DNA of 64,000 nucleotides from Acipenser ruthenus (GCF_902713425.1 NC_081223.1:516001-580000), one strand, 5' to 3'; positions 35,019-47,612 are shown, numbered from the stretch's first letter. Made by a program: numbers and translations. The notes: a model not told the origin generated them from the letters alone.

Positions 35019-36246
35019 TCATTCATTCCTTACCCAGTGCTCTCTTGTTCTCCAGTGCTCCTTCCTGCTCCTCTGAGTCTTCCAAAGTGTTGCTGAGATC
35101 TGTAAACACAGGCTGTGGTTACATTTTTAATGAGAGCAGTCCTGTGTTGTATCCAGTGCTATGAAAGGAATGACACCATGGAATGGAGAATGCAAACGGA
35201 CCAATTAGCAAAATTGGGATTTTATTAAGATTTTTGTATCTGTTTTGAAAAAATGTAATTATGGTCATAAAATTCTGCACTTTTGTTAATAACTGCAACA
35301 GTATAGAATAGTTGAATTAATATTATATAAATAAACCACTTTAAAGTGCCACATGTTATATAAGGAAAGGAATTGTAATAAATCAACTTGCAGTAAACAG
35401 TGTGCATTTTTAATATCTCTTAAATAAATTATTATATTAAATCTGCTGTATAAAAAGTGGTTTGAATATTAAGAGCAGGTCTATATGTTTCAAGGATATG
35501 TATATTTTGTGAAAAAGGTAAATCAAACTGAATGAACATTTTAAAATCTCAGTGTATTTTATACACACCCTGCAATGGTTTATTGAAGAGATGAGCAGGA
35601 GGCAAGATTGACTCGAAGGGAAATTTCAAATGCAAACCTTGATTTGTCCCCATGGTGGGAGGTGGTTGATGCAACACATGGGAGTTTTCAAGTTCTTTAA
35701 ATGCTGTGTCTTATTCTAGTGGAGTACAGGCTCATCACATCAATCCCCAAGACAAGTAGACAAACCTCTGTGTTGAGAATATAGGATTGAGTTCTGGAAG
35801 AATGGATCTTACCCAGTTCTCTCTTGCTGGCCTGGTAATCATCATCTCCCAGCTCTTCAGAGTCCTCAAGGAGGCTCCTTGCATCTGCACACAGAGGAAA
35901 TGGAGGGGGGAAATCATTCTTTTAAATGGCAATGTACAAATTAAGAACAAAGAAGGATATTCTTATGGTAAGTTGATTATTCAATGACGCAGCATTGAGG
36001 AAAAGCCTGCCTTCTCCACTATGTTATCTCATGGAAGACTGTCTGCTATCTCCCTACCCTTCTGTTATTCTGATGAAAGTCAGTCAATGCCATCTCTTCC
36101 CCCATTTATTTTAGGTTGAAGGCAATCAATGCAATCCCTCCCTCCCTCCCCATGTTACTCAGGAGAAAGGCAGTCTTACCAGCCCCTGACAGAAGCCATG
36201 CTGTCAGGACCGAGAGGAGAATGGCTCTTGTAGTCCAGGGTTTCAT
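30748..36246 (-). CDS. Unrecognised secreted Cys/Arg/Tyr-rich peptide precursor, 11 coding exons
   Basis: Proposed exons, in transcript order: 36246-36180, 35884-35813, 35099-35034, 34695-34627, 34407-34378, 33620-33549, 33219-33211, 33114-33094, 32673-32653, 31831-31778, 30788-30748. All have GT-AG borders and every intron is phase 1; the total is 174 codons. Residues 1-22 form a signal peptide (ILLSVLTAWLLSGAG). Exons 2-4 are related acidic units (LEDSEE, ending KRELG, KRALG, ERELG) with dibasic sites. Exon 6 ends DALSKR/YYR. The five small exons then give a C-terminus of about 51 residues after KR, with six Cys, 11 Arg, 16 Tyr, 5 His and no Asp, Glu or Lys. YRC recurs three times and the end is CRRCQHY. 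An acidic propeptide with a basic Cys-rich end is typical of antimicrobial precursors, but I do not recognise this family. Splicing of the tiny exons is inferred; the matching phases and the repeated YRC motif are the main support. Confidence 0.65.
31885..32560. repeat. 52-bp minisatellite interrupted by a SINE
   Basis: Units of about 52 bp (AAACCCACTACCTTCCACAC then TGCAGCTCTGCACTCTAGTC) are repeated about six times at 32,200-32,560, the last four almost identical. A related older unit lies at 31,885-31,935. It sits in an intron of the secreted-peptide gene. Confidence 0.8.
31944..32166 (+). mobile_element. Degraded tRNA-derived SINE
   Basis: Same family as 9014-9251, opposite strand: CAGTGGCCAAGTGGTTAAAG head, CTCAGCCACTCACTCACTGT middle and GAGCAAGTCA, with a damaged L2 tail (ACTGCTAAAAGACTAATG). 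It splits the 52-bp minisatellite. Confidence 0.7.
34307..34336. repeat. (CAGA)n microsatellite
   Basis: Tetranucleotide run within the intron after exon 5 of the secreted-peptide gene, about 40 bases from the exon. Confidence 0.9.
34978..35021. repeat. (TTTC)n microsatellite
   Basis: Tetranucleotide run 12 bases past the donor site of exon 3 of the secreted-peptide gene. Confidence 0.9.
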
Positions 36247-36310
36247 CTTGACAAGGTGCTGATGCTGCTTTTCCACTCTTCAGCTGCTCTGGTCCCTCCA
36301 CCCTGCTCTG

Positions 36311-36317
36311 TTTTATA
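36311..36317 (-). promoter_or_regulatory. TATA box of the secreted-peptide gene
   Basis: TATAAAA on the minus strand, 65 bases upstream of the ATG at 36246. It would give a 5' UTR of about 35-40 bases and supports the chosen first exon. Confidence 0.65.
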
Positions 36318-36789
36318 CTTTCTCCCAGGCAAATGCACTCCTTCACCACTAAACCCTCATCAAGGACCCTTTCTTTCTCTACACTGTGATACTGTGTGAT
36401 GCCCTCCTCTTCCAAAGTTCCATACTTCACTTGAAAACTATTTCCTCTATACCCTATGATCCAAATCTATTGACACAGTGTCAGTGATCTCAATTGTTCT
36501 CTTAACACAGTGCAGGATCAGTGCTGGGATCAGCAGGTGCAGACAGGGGGCCCCATATACAGTATTAAAGGCAATAGAATGATTAGTTATCAGTCATGCA
36601 AAATGAAGCATTCTCTGGAATTTCATATCTACAGTACAGTACTGCAAACACCTGGCTCACAAACATGTTCATTATACCAGGTGTTGTGGTTGAGCTGCTT
36701 CTTTCATTAGCAAATCAGTCAGCTGCTGTACGGTGTGGAGTGCATGTTTCTTATTGAAACATTTCACAATTGTATTACTAAGTCTCTTT

Positions 36790-37260
36790 TTAGAAGGAAA
36801 AAAGTAGGATTGAAATACACAGTGGGTGTGAGAGAAAGACCTTGGTGTTGTGATAGACTCATTTCTACCAGCAACAGGGAAGCAATCATAAAGGTGAAGA
36901 CTAATCCCGGGGTTTAAAGGAGCGAGCTGTGAAGAGGGTACTGAATTTGTTTAGCTTGAACACAGAACAATTAGTGGGACTTTACTGAAGTTTTTAAAAA
37001 CCTGAAAGGTGTTGACAAAGTTAACCCAAACTAATACCTCAAGCATAGCACTGACACCAGGGCCAGAGGACACTCCTGGAAATTAAGTGTGGATAGCCAT
37101 AGGACAGAGGGTAGGAGACACCTTCTCACACAGTGTGGTGGGGGGATGGAATGGGTTACCAAGTCATGTTGTTAGGGCTGGGATCCTTTAAGACCCGACT
37201 TAACAGGTTTGAGATCAATCTGCTGCACTGATGGGCCGAATGTCCTCCCTGGTTCTGTGT
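36790..37260 (+). mobile_element. CR1-like LINE 3' end
   Basis: It reads KDLGVVID-like sequence, then the RAVKRVLNLFSLNTEQLV and GHSWKLSVDSHR regions of the C-terminal part, followed by the usual 3' UTR words GGGCCGAATGTCCTCCCTGG. Frames are broken. Confidence 0.75.
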
Positions 37261-37319
37261 TCTGAATTCTGGATCTCCAGTGTGCTGGCATTGATTGGTA
37301 ACTCCTCTCCAGAGTCAGT

Positions 37320-37558
37320 TGTTTTCCTTGTACACTCAACCAACCCTAAATATGTTGAGAGAACAGTTGAGGGAACTAAATCTATTCAGTCTGGAACAAA
37401 AAAAAGACTAGAGGAGACTAAAGGTTTTAAAAAGTTGAAGTTAACTGTAGTCACTCTTTCAAGCACAGCAGAGAGACCAGTACTAGAGAGAGAGGGGAGT
37501 ATTCAACACATCGGGAGCAGAAATCACCTTGTTAAGAAGCAATGGTATGCAGCCCATT
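37320..37558 (+). mobile_element. Second CR1-like LINE C-terminal fragment
   Basis: Another copy of the same C-terminal region (LRELNLFSLEQKKTR-like, then RGVFNTSGAEI-like in a different frame), next to the previous one. Confidence 0.6.
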
Positions 37559-38038
37559 AACGTGCTAAAAGCTCTCTGGTGCACCCTGCTGGAAACAGTA
37601 TTGATTTTCCACTTCAAGCTGCCCGCATGATAACTGTGGTATACTGTGCTGCGTCTTGAGGTACCGCAGATTCACCATGGTATCAGGGAAGATTCCACAC
37701 AACACACTGCAAGAGGCTGAGCAGTGCAGGAGGAAAAAGAGAAACTTGCACTCCTAATAACAATATATTTAATATATTACTAATGTGATGTAACACAATC
37801 AGAATGCTCAACAACATGATGAACACAGATTTTGGTGAGTTTTTGATCTGAACAAATTGTGATTAGGGGTGACCAGATTTATCAAGCCACTTCTGTTTTC
37901 AGTTAATATTTCTGTATTTAGTCAAATGCACTCCTGTTGTTTAGTTGTCCCCAGGTGTCTGCATTTCTGAGAATGTTCTCTAGTCCTGTAAGAGTCTGCA
38001 ACTGACTTCACTTCTTCACACTAAGTGCAGGGATAGGA

Positions 38039-41000
38039 TTACACACCTATGTGAATGTTATGGTGTCTTTTAAGGTGTCCTAACTGGTTGAATCTCTTCC
38101 CACAAACAGCACAGTGATAAGGTTTCTCTCCTGTGTGAATGCGCTGATGCCTTTTAAGGGATCCTAATTCATTGAATCTCCTCCCACAAATAGAACAGTG
38201 ATAAGGTTTCTCTCCTGTGTGAATGCGCTGGTGGATTTTAAGGTTTCCTAAATTACTTAATCTCTTCCCACACTCAGTACAGTGATAAGGTTTCTCTCTT
38301 ATGTGAATGTGCTGGTGTGAATGAAGATTTCCTAACTGTGTGAAACTCTTATCACTGGTCTGTATGTGGGAAGGTTTCTCTCCTGTGTGAATGCGCTGGT
38401 GTCTTTTAAGCAGTGATATATGATTGAAACTCTTCCCACAATCAGCCCAGGAAAACGTAGTCCCTCCTGTGGGATTTCCCTTGTGAGTTTCAGGAGCGTC
38501 TAATTGACAGGAACTCTTCCCACCTTCAATAGAATGAGGTAAGGTCTTCAAGTTGCCCTGGGTTTCAGAATTGTTAAAACACACAGAATGTGCCGTCTCT
38601 GTACTCTCCACAGTAAGTGGGTGTCTGTCTTGTAAAGAAGGGATTTTAACTGAGTGAGTTCTCAATGTCTTCACATACTCTTCTTGGGGTGTCGTTTCTC
38701 TGTGTTTCTTGCACTGTGGTTTGCCTCTAGAAGAGTTTTTGCACTGGGGTGATGGAGTGGAGTCGTGTTCTCCTTCATCTACTTTAGAAGCTAAAGAAAG
38801 AAAGAGAAGAGAGACAAAGGTTATTGTACAGCATTCTTCCACATGCACTGTTCTGAACACAAGTGAATGAGCAGTTCAGTGATTGGTTGTTTGAGATGAG
38901 GCGGATTCATTTACCAGTTAGTGTCCCGCAAGTTTCAGTCACAGCAATTTATCTAATATATATTTATTTTTTTTGACAATAATTCATATAGAAATTCCAT
39001 TTGCAATCCCACGCACTGCACCGTGTCGTTTTATTCTAGCTGTATTGAAGACACACGACATGCAGAACTATGTAGGGCTGGAGGGGTTTGGATTTTCCAC
39101 AACTCATTTTTTTTATAAATCAAACTTTCTTGTGTAAAATATCTGTAGAGCAAAGATCCGGTAAAACTACAATGCCCAGAATCCCCTCCCAGCTGAAACT
39201 GATTCGCTGGTCTGCTGTACAGAACACCTCCACACACGTACTTACTGTACTGTGACAATAATAACACAGCAATGCTTACTGTGAGACACACAAAAGTGAA
39301 ATGTGGTGTTGCGAGCAAACATTACAGTCCTCGGGATAGCTGACATGAGATGCGCTTTTAAAAATGAAATAAAATAAACTCTCATTTTGGTGATCCTGCT
39401 GCATACATTCTCCACAGAAACTCTCAACTGAAATGTTTCTTCTGGTGACGCTGAGGAACCCGACTGGATTTGGCATCACCCAGTGATGGGACATGTGATC
39501 CCTGCAGCTCTGTAAAGCTGTGGGAGCAGCACAACTGCAAACAGTCTACCAGGAATGAGGAAAGGCAAAGATCTAACACAGGGGTGTCCATCCAGACACA
39601 GGAGTATCACTTTATATAACTGAACCTGTTCAATGTGGAGTGGAATGGCCTCCAGGAGCGTGATTGGACACCGCTGATCTCACAGCATTCTAAAGAGGCG
39701 TGGCAGTGGCTGCACATCTAGCAGGTGCCTCAGGAGCAAGCACAGTGATGTCCTTGTTGACATACTGGTTGGGCAGCTCCCCTTGTTAAAATATGAATCT
39801 CAAGCACACTGCTGGTGTTCAGTACCAGGTTCTGCAGGATGAATAGGCAGCTCAATGCTGCTTGTTTTGTAGGATTACCTCTGAATCCCAGTTCACATTC
39901 AGATGGAGAGTCATCACACAGGTTGGATCCCAGCTTGTTGTTCTCCTCAAGTGTACAGACATGATTTTCATGAGGAAGTTCCTCTGCGATGGGGACACAT
40001 TCCTGCTCTATGAATTCCTCTTTAATAGGAACACATTCCTGTTGAGGGACCTCTTCATCTTTAACACATGCCAGCTCTGTAACCTGCATTAGACTTGCAC
40101 ACCACTCCTGCTCAAAGGACTCCTCTTGTGTGTAAGCTGCTTCTATCTTTGGCCACTCCTGTGCTTCAGATTCAGGGATAGCGTGGCTCTCTTTGGGATC
40201 TGTGGGAAACAAAACTGTATACAATTAGATCTCTTACTTACTAGCTAGGTTTGTTGGTTGCTTTGATCAGGGATTTAAAGTTACTGTTCCTCAGTTATTT
40301 CGTATAGGGGTGAGCCAGTATAATAGTTTGGTGGTTTAGGTACATGATGGCATTGATACCATTCCTGTTATTCTACATTGCAATTATCAGTTAACGCTGT
40401 GTTTGTGTTCCTATGAACAAAGTGAAGAAAAAGGCATTTTCATATGAACATCTTTTTATTCTACGTCCTGTACAAAACAAGACTCAGTGCTGCTGGTCTT
40501 TCTCACCTCCTGTAGCCTCACACTGGAGCATTGCATCCACTTCTACCTCCCTGTCAATCACCTCACACTGGAGCATTGCATCCACTTCTACCTCCCTGTC
40601 AATCACCATCATGACCGCCATTCTGCCTTTGCATTGTTCTAATGCAAACATCCATTTCTCTACTGCAAACATGCTTAGAAACCAAGCCGGGAGACTTGCA
40701 GTCTGAGCAAAGTGTCTGAGGAATGTCTTTTTGTTCCCTGATACTGTATTGTGAGAACGGTTTTGAAGGAAACGGTCAACGCAGAATACAAGTTTCAATG
40801 TGTCAAATACAATGAGCAGACAAGCGACTGCAGCAGGATAGCCTGCTTATTCTCAAAGCAGTTTCATTTAAACACGTGATTTACACAACTCAGACTTTTT
40901 AAAGTGCAGCAATATGTTTTCTGTTCAAACTCCACCTGTGTAATAATCATTAGCAACAACACTGGAAGCTTACTTGTGCAATGTCAGGTGACCTGTAGAT

Positions 41001-42019
41001 ATAAATCCAATAACATCCCTTGTAGTATTAAAATACATTTGTAATGGTGTGGCTCTCCCTATTGTATGTATCCTGTGCAAATTCATCTCTGCTCTTAAAT
41101 AACCTGGATTAGTAAATGTTTATAAGCAATATGAGCGATCGTTTCCTAATTCTGTTTACCATCAGCTGAACAAAGTACTTTATTTAGAGACTCAATCTAG
41201 AGACTCAATAAAATTATACAATTCAGTTGACACCTTACTGTGTTGTATTTACTTCCTCCAACTTCAACCCTTAATTGAACTTGTGGAAGCACTCGGGTCC
41301 AAAATCTTACAGCGGATTGGTGCAGGCAGGGTGCTGCTGCCGCCCCCTTTATTCACACAGTGAAGTCTGGAAAGATTGTGTAAATGTGTGTGTGTGTGGA
41401 ACAAGAAGGAAACAGAACTAAAGCAAAAGAACGAGCAGCGAATGAGCCACGACTGTACCAAAGACAAACTCCAGCACTGGAGCTGAATACAATGAAACCA
41501 TTTATCTAAAAATAGATTCGCAGTCAAACAGTTCAATCAAACACTGAAACCCGATGTGCTGCTGCCTGTATGTTGATATTAGATCACAAAGGTAGTTTAA
41601 GGTGCTGGATTGACCAAGCAATACTACACAATAAAATCAATCTTACCTTGAAATATTAAAGGTTGTTTAATGTCTGCATATATACACCCTCGCACAGCTT
41701 TCAGCTCGCTCTCTGATATTTCCAATCTCAGCTTCAGACTTTCATTCTCTTTCTCCTTTCCAGCCATTTCCACTCTGAATTCAGTGAATTTGCTGCCGAC
41801 AGCTTTAGTAATCGCACACAAGACGGTGTGTAGAGCCGCTTTCACTGCGTGCTCGATGGTAGAGGCGAGCTCGTCTTGAAAGAGCGACTCGGACACACTG
41901 ACGCGTCCATCTTCACTGGTTTGAGTTTCACACTGGTCTAGCGGAATCCTCTTTTCAATCAGAAACACCGCCTGCGGTTTGTATTTAGTAATATTTATTT
42001 TGTACTGTAGCCTTCCCAT
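38039..42019 (-). CDS. C2H2 zinc-finger protein, 3 coding exons
   Basis: Exons 42019-41647, 40199-39879 and 38790-38039, phase-1 introns, 481 residues. Residues 1-124 form a helical, charged N-terminus (EHAVKAALHTVLCAITKAVG, then a coiled-coil-like EKENESLKLRLEISESELKAV). Residues 125-231 are an acidic block with repeated ECVPIKEE/ECVPIAEE, seen in many fish Krueppel-type proteins. Residues 344-481 carry five finger units with TGEKP linkers. Fingers 3-5 keep all Cys2His2 ligands (YHCTECGKR, YHCSICGRR, YHCAVCGKR). Finger 1 lacks the first Cys (FSWADCGKSF) and finger 2 lacks both Cys (IQTSDKSF), so only three should bind zinc. Likely a nuclear DNA-binding regulator; targets unknown. Divergent fingers at the N-terminal end are common in this class. 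Confidence 0.9.
38860..41646 (-). other. Introns and non-coding flanks within the zinc-finger gene
   Basis: Intron 2 runs 39878-38791 and intron 1 runs 41646-40200. A 47-bp unit is tandemly duplicated at about 40,512-40,607 (CTCACACTGGAGCATTGCAT repeated). Open frames in the introns show no domain. Confidence 0.6.
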
Positions 42020-42899
42020 TCAAATATATTCATCACTTCTTCTGGTGTGATAAAGAAAGAACACAAACAACATGCTTTGCAAGGAGTAACTTTACTTTGG
42101 TCTTTCAGAATCGCGCAGAGCTCTGCTGGAGCTTCAACGCGTTTGTTTCTCAGTAAATCATCTCATTGAAAAGCTCGACTTGTCTGTAGCTGCGACTGAC
42201 GCGCTCCGCTCTGTGTGTGAAATTCAACACAGAAAAGGGATGCTTTCCTTTTCACGGAACTCCGTGCAGGTAACAAACAAACACAAAAATCACTAATTAT
42301 TAGAAAACATTTCATCCCAGCCTAAATACTTTAAACAGCAGGAGACAGCGTGTTGTAAAATCATCACTGACTGCAGCCACCTCTCCACACATGAACAAAA
42401 CAAACCTCTCTATTTCCTGAACTGAAATGAAAGCGTCACTAGCAGAAGGCGGGTCTAGTTGGACCCATCGCGTATTATTGGCTGTAGAAACACTCTATCC
42501 CCAGCATGTGAGCCTGATTGGCTGGCCTCCCTGTCGAGGCGGTTATGAAACTGGATGCCAGAGTTCGCCATGTTGGCTCTTTCAGCGCTGTGTTCAATGC
42601 GATGCATTCAGGCGCGTTAAGTAAGTGAGCCGCTCAGAAAGCACACGGAGCTGAATTTAAATGACTTAACGCTCTGCTACAGGAGAGCGCTGAGCGACTT
42701 TTAAAAATGGAGAATAATAATGATTTGCTTGTTTGTGTTTGTGAGGTGATGGTTGATGAAATGGCCCCGTGTGAAGTTACTGTCCCCTGCTGGACCTCGC
42801 TGAGTTCGGCGCTCTGTTTGGACTGAACCTCATATCTGACTGTGTTTAATACCGACAATACCGACGTTAATAATGAACATTATGAATAATATTAATACT

Positions 42900-43500
42900 A
42901 CAAGCCTAATAATAATACATTAATAACTATAAAACAGCTCTACATTTAAAAAGAAAAATGAAATTAAATGATACAAATTCAAAAACAACCATTTTTACAT
43001 TATTGTCTACATGCATCATCTCAAATAATTACAGTGTCATTTATCAGACCCTTCGGCGTTGTCTTTTGAAGAATTAAACCTGCCAGACCGAACGCAGGCT
43101 AACATTCAATCAATCAATCAATTAATCATATATATTTTCTATAGCGCCACATATGCGCTTCACAAAATCTACTTAAAAACAAGAAAATATCTAATTGTAA
43201 GCCTGGTCGAACAAAATAAGTCTTCAGTGTAATTTTAAACAAAGAGCGCTTTCCAAGATTTAAGATGCTTTAGAGACTGAATATTGGAATTGGCAGCCGA
43301 AACTGGGGGATAAAACTGCCTGTGATCAAAGTGGGCAGAAAAGTTGCATACTTTGCATAACGTATTTGGGAGAAAAGAAAACGGATCATCTCTGATTTGT
43401 AACGTTTCCATGGTTCGCCCCTGCCACTGCCGTGTCTCTGGTTAAAACGATGAGTTCAGTTTTTTTTCTGCTGCTTGGTAATTCAGTCATGAGGCAGCTG
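42900..43500. other. AT-rich intergenic DNA with a short dispersed-repeat tail
   Basis: 43,095-43,200 has (CAAT)n and TATAGCGCCACATATGCGCT, a 3' tail common in fish dispersed repeats. A sibling lies at 34,045-34,080 (AAAGGCGCTATATAAAATAA). No gene. Confidence 0.45.
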
Positions 43501-43501
43501 T

Positions 43502-43568
43502 AGCAGAGTGGCGCAAGCGTGCTGGGCCCAGAACCCAGAGGTTGATGGATCGAAACCATCCTCTGCTA
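43502..43568 (+). pseudogene. Initiator tRNA-Met pseudogene with CAG anticodon
   Basis: Matches the initiator at 18091 in acceptor, T arm and GGGCCC/ACCC anticodon stem. The D loop lacks about five bases and the anticodon CAT has become CAG. The 3' flank (GCTAGCTTGTTTTTCTTCTG) matches the inverse of the 18091 flank, so it is another cassette copy. Confidence 0.8.
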
Positions 43569-43786
43569 GCTTGTTTTTCTTCTGTTAGCAAAGTAGATTT
43601 TCTAAAATATTAACTGAAGGCAATTAATTAATATTACATTTCACAATCAAGGATGATATAATGCGCAAGGATACTTGTCTTTCATTAGAGATTATATATG
43701 TTATTAGCGGATTGTTTAGAAATGTACTTAATTATACTACAACTGTTCTAAAAAAGAATGTTATCTCGAAAATTGGAGATTGTCAA

Positions 43787-43859
43787 GCCAAAATAGCTCA
43801 GTTGGGAGAGCGTTAGACTGAAGATCTAAAGGTCCCTGGTTCGATCCCGGGTTTCGGCA
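43787..43859 (+). tRNA. tRNA-Phe(GAA), one acceptor mismatch
   Basis: 73 nt with canonical D arm, anticodon arm TTAGA-CTGAAGA-TCTAA and T arm. Base 4 is A instead of G, giving an A-C mismatch in the acceptor. Its 3' flank is the Phe spacer seen at 4625 and 10925. Confidence 0.85.
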
Positions 43860-44308
43860 AACAGCAAGAATATTTTTGTTTTGTGTTATTTTGAACTAAA
43901 AAACAGAACACATTTTTTTCTTCAGTGTAATTGTAGGAAATAATAACATATTACAGTGCCATCTTCTAATGGGATTAAGAAAATGAAAAAAAAACACCGT
44001 CTCTGGGTGCAATCACAATTACATGTATGCAAACCAATGCAAGCAAACTTCAAGCCATTTATATTTATTCCCAAATAACAAACTCTTCCATTGCTAAAAA
44101 AATATATAAAAAAATCTCCGTTTGTGCTTCTCGGAAGGCATACGATGGAGGGCGCACTGCAATTATTCAGTCGGGGGAATATTACAGATTAGGAGACTGC
44201 TTTTAAATACACACGTAGGGCGGGCGTCTCTGTTACAAAGAATTGTCACACTTTGTATTTATCTCCATAATGCGTTGGGACTAAATACGCAGATACATTA
44301 AAACTATT

Positions 44309-44381
44309 TGGAGAATGCGGGCATCGATCCCGCTACTTCTCACATGCTAAGCGAGCGCTCTACCATTTGAGTTAATTCCCC
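44309..44381 (-). tRNA. tRNA-Ala(AGC), slightly diverged
   Basis: 73 nt, anticodon AGC. Differs from 14366-14438 by a change in the anticodon stem (ATGTGAG, a G-U pair) and by A at the first D-stem base (TTAACTC). The flanks are the Ala cassette in inverted orientation. Confidence 0.8.
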
Positions 44382-44439
44382 TTAAATTGTGAGAACGATT
44401 CTCATAGGCTACATCGCAGCTTGATATGAGCAATTCAGA

Positions 44440-46150
44440 TTGTCTTTTTGGCAATGTAGTCTTCCAATTGCAAATTCAAAAAAAAAAAAAAAATTAAATA
44501 GCAGATATTTCGACTACAGGTATGTTTTCAATTTTTTCAAAAAGTAGTCTCAGCTCGTTCATTCAGTCGCTTTAAAATCCACCTCTGTGTCCCGATGCAG
44601 CAGCGCTGTGTGCTGTGGCTCGAGCTTGTTTGACGAGGCAGGCAATGCAAAAATGCCAAAACATGCTTTTGTATCACACGACAAACTCAAGGTATGCTTT
44701 AACGACTTGGCTGTCTCAAGTTAGTTTGTATTGTTAATGGAACACCTCGTTGTTGCCCAGTCATTGTATCATATGAAGTAGAGCTTGCCAGCTGGGGGTG
44801 ACGGTCTGCCAAGAAAAGTTAAGACTATATTTGCAAGGATCATTTCTAGAGTGAAACATGTTTTGAAGGGATTGGTCTCGGTATCCACCAGGAGGAGTGG
44901 GAGTGTTTTCTTCTCAGCACCGAGCTGACAATGAGTGTTGTTTTCGGGCACCTGCTCGCTGCTAGTGATGACACTCCAATCTTCAGTCGGGGGTTGTTGA
45001 AGGAAGGGGACACATTTTGAGTGCGTATCTCATACTGGTAGAAACGCAGAAAAAAGAAACCATCAAGCCTACAATTGTTCAGTTGTTTAAATCAATAAGC
45101 ACATTTCAAATTGATCAATGCTAATGTTAAAACAATTTAAGAACACTTTAAATAGGCCTTGACTGATATAAAAATATAGTAATGTGATTTGCACTACGCA
45201 GGACTAGATGAGTTTAAATAAAAACATTACATTTGAAAATAACCTGCGCTTATCCCCACTTACAAGGAAGAGTGGCATCCGTTTCTTTATTAATGAACCA
45301 AAGATAAAGACGTTAGAAATGAGAGAAGAGTGCCATCTAGTGGAGAAAGAAAAAGCACAATGGCAATAGACACGTTCTGCAGTATAGCCTCTGGGAGTTC
45401 TGTTACAGGCGAATCTCTCCATCTCCATATTGATCCAGGTCCATTTCGTTGTTCGAGGTGATCTTGGTGCAAACAGAACGAAGATCACGTGTCGTGTCAT
45501 TGAGATCTCTCTATCTCACTTAAACAGACGGCTGCGTTTCTCAAGATGCTCCAGCAAGCGCTGCTGCTTGCAAATGGAGAGCATGTAAACAAACTGGACA
45601 ACTAACATTATCAATCAGTTATTTTTTTTTATTTTTTTTAAATCAAGGTTTATGAATACACTGTTTATGAATACGCAGTGTATTTCACTGGATTAATAAA
45701 AAAACAAACATAATATATGAATGTAAACACTGAAATTCAAACTGGCCTCAGTTCTACTCTCGATTTAGAACAATGCACAACCAAACCTTTGAATTGCAAA
45801 GTACAACAGAATGCATGCCAGTGGAGGCAGCGATATACATGAAATAAATGAGATACCAACAAAAGCATATTGTTCAATAATTAAGAACGCTTATTATAAC
45901 TCAAATGTAATGTTTCTTGTAATATTCGCAGTTTTGTCGAAACAATCCATATTCAATTTTTCCCGCCAAAATTAAACAGATTCGAATCGATTTTTACAAG
46001 AAAAATAAAATTCATAAAACCCGATAAACATTTAAGTTTATGAAACTAAAACTAAATGTATTCCCAAATAAATACGTAAGTCTCCTTACCTTAAACATTT
46101 CCATTTTAAAACTTGCAGAGAACTGAAATGAGAATTGTACTCTTTTTGCG
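44440..46150. other. Intergenic DNA before the histone cluster
   Basis: Includes A-rich runs near 44,480 and 45,625. No gene recognised. Confidence 0.5.
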
Positions 46151-46160
46151 GTATTTGGGT

Positions 46161-46176
46161 GGCTCTCAGAAGAGCC
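46161..46176 (-). terminator. Histone 3' stem-loop (H2B)
   Basis: GGCTCT-TCTG-AGAGCC on the minus strand, followed by a purine-rich CAAAAAGAG downstream element. These are the SLBP and U7 snRNP processing sites of replication-dependent histone mRNAs. Confidence 0.9.
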
Positions 46177-46212
46177 TTTGTGTTGTAAAGACGGAGCAGG
46201 GGCGGTCTCGGT

Positions 46213-46833
<621 letters not shown>

Positions 46834-47612
46834 TCAGGTTTGAATTCGGCGCCTTTTTTCTTGAGCGGTTAGTTTAGGTCTTTTGTTTTTCATTTATTAA
46901 ATACATGAAGAACTCGGTATACAGCAATACTGAAATCCACACCCGATGCGTCTTAAATACAGAAATATAATCAAACCCACGTCACTTTCTGTGCTCATTA
47001 AACACGTTAAATGTAGAAACACACGATCAATGCTGATGCTCTTTGATTTCTTCCTCATCCCAGAGTACCGATTGTTTCACAGCAGCTTGAATGGCGAAAC
47101 TTCAACTCAAATACAGAAAAGACGACATCGTGGAGCTCAAAGCGGAATCAGGATTTGCTGCTTTTAATTTATTATACTGATTACAAAATGTACTGAAAAT
47201 AAAATTAGATAAGACTCTTTTTTAAAATACTTTTTTTTTCTTATCTGACTTTAATTCTGCACGGAATCGGATAAAACCGAGCTCGTATTTTCTCATTATT
47301 ACTGAAAATGTTCACTTTTTAAAATACAATTCCATTCAATTTATTGATTTATTCACTGAAATGCTTATTTTAATTTTATTTTTTTTCTGGATTTGTGTAG
47401 AGTTAAATATCGAACACTTAAGTTTACACTTAAAATACTCTCGTTACACAGCGTGAAATAGGTCTAAATAGCCATTTTAAAACAAAGAAAACACTTGGGA
47501 GATAACAGTATAAAACATTCTGAAAAATGTGATTTAATCTTTTGAAGATTTTAGTGGTGTACTAAATTTAGCTTGTTTCAGAATTGAAAACTCTTTAAAT
47601 GAAAAGGTGGGC

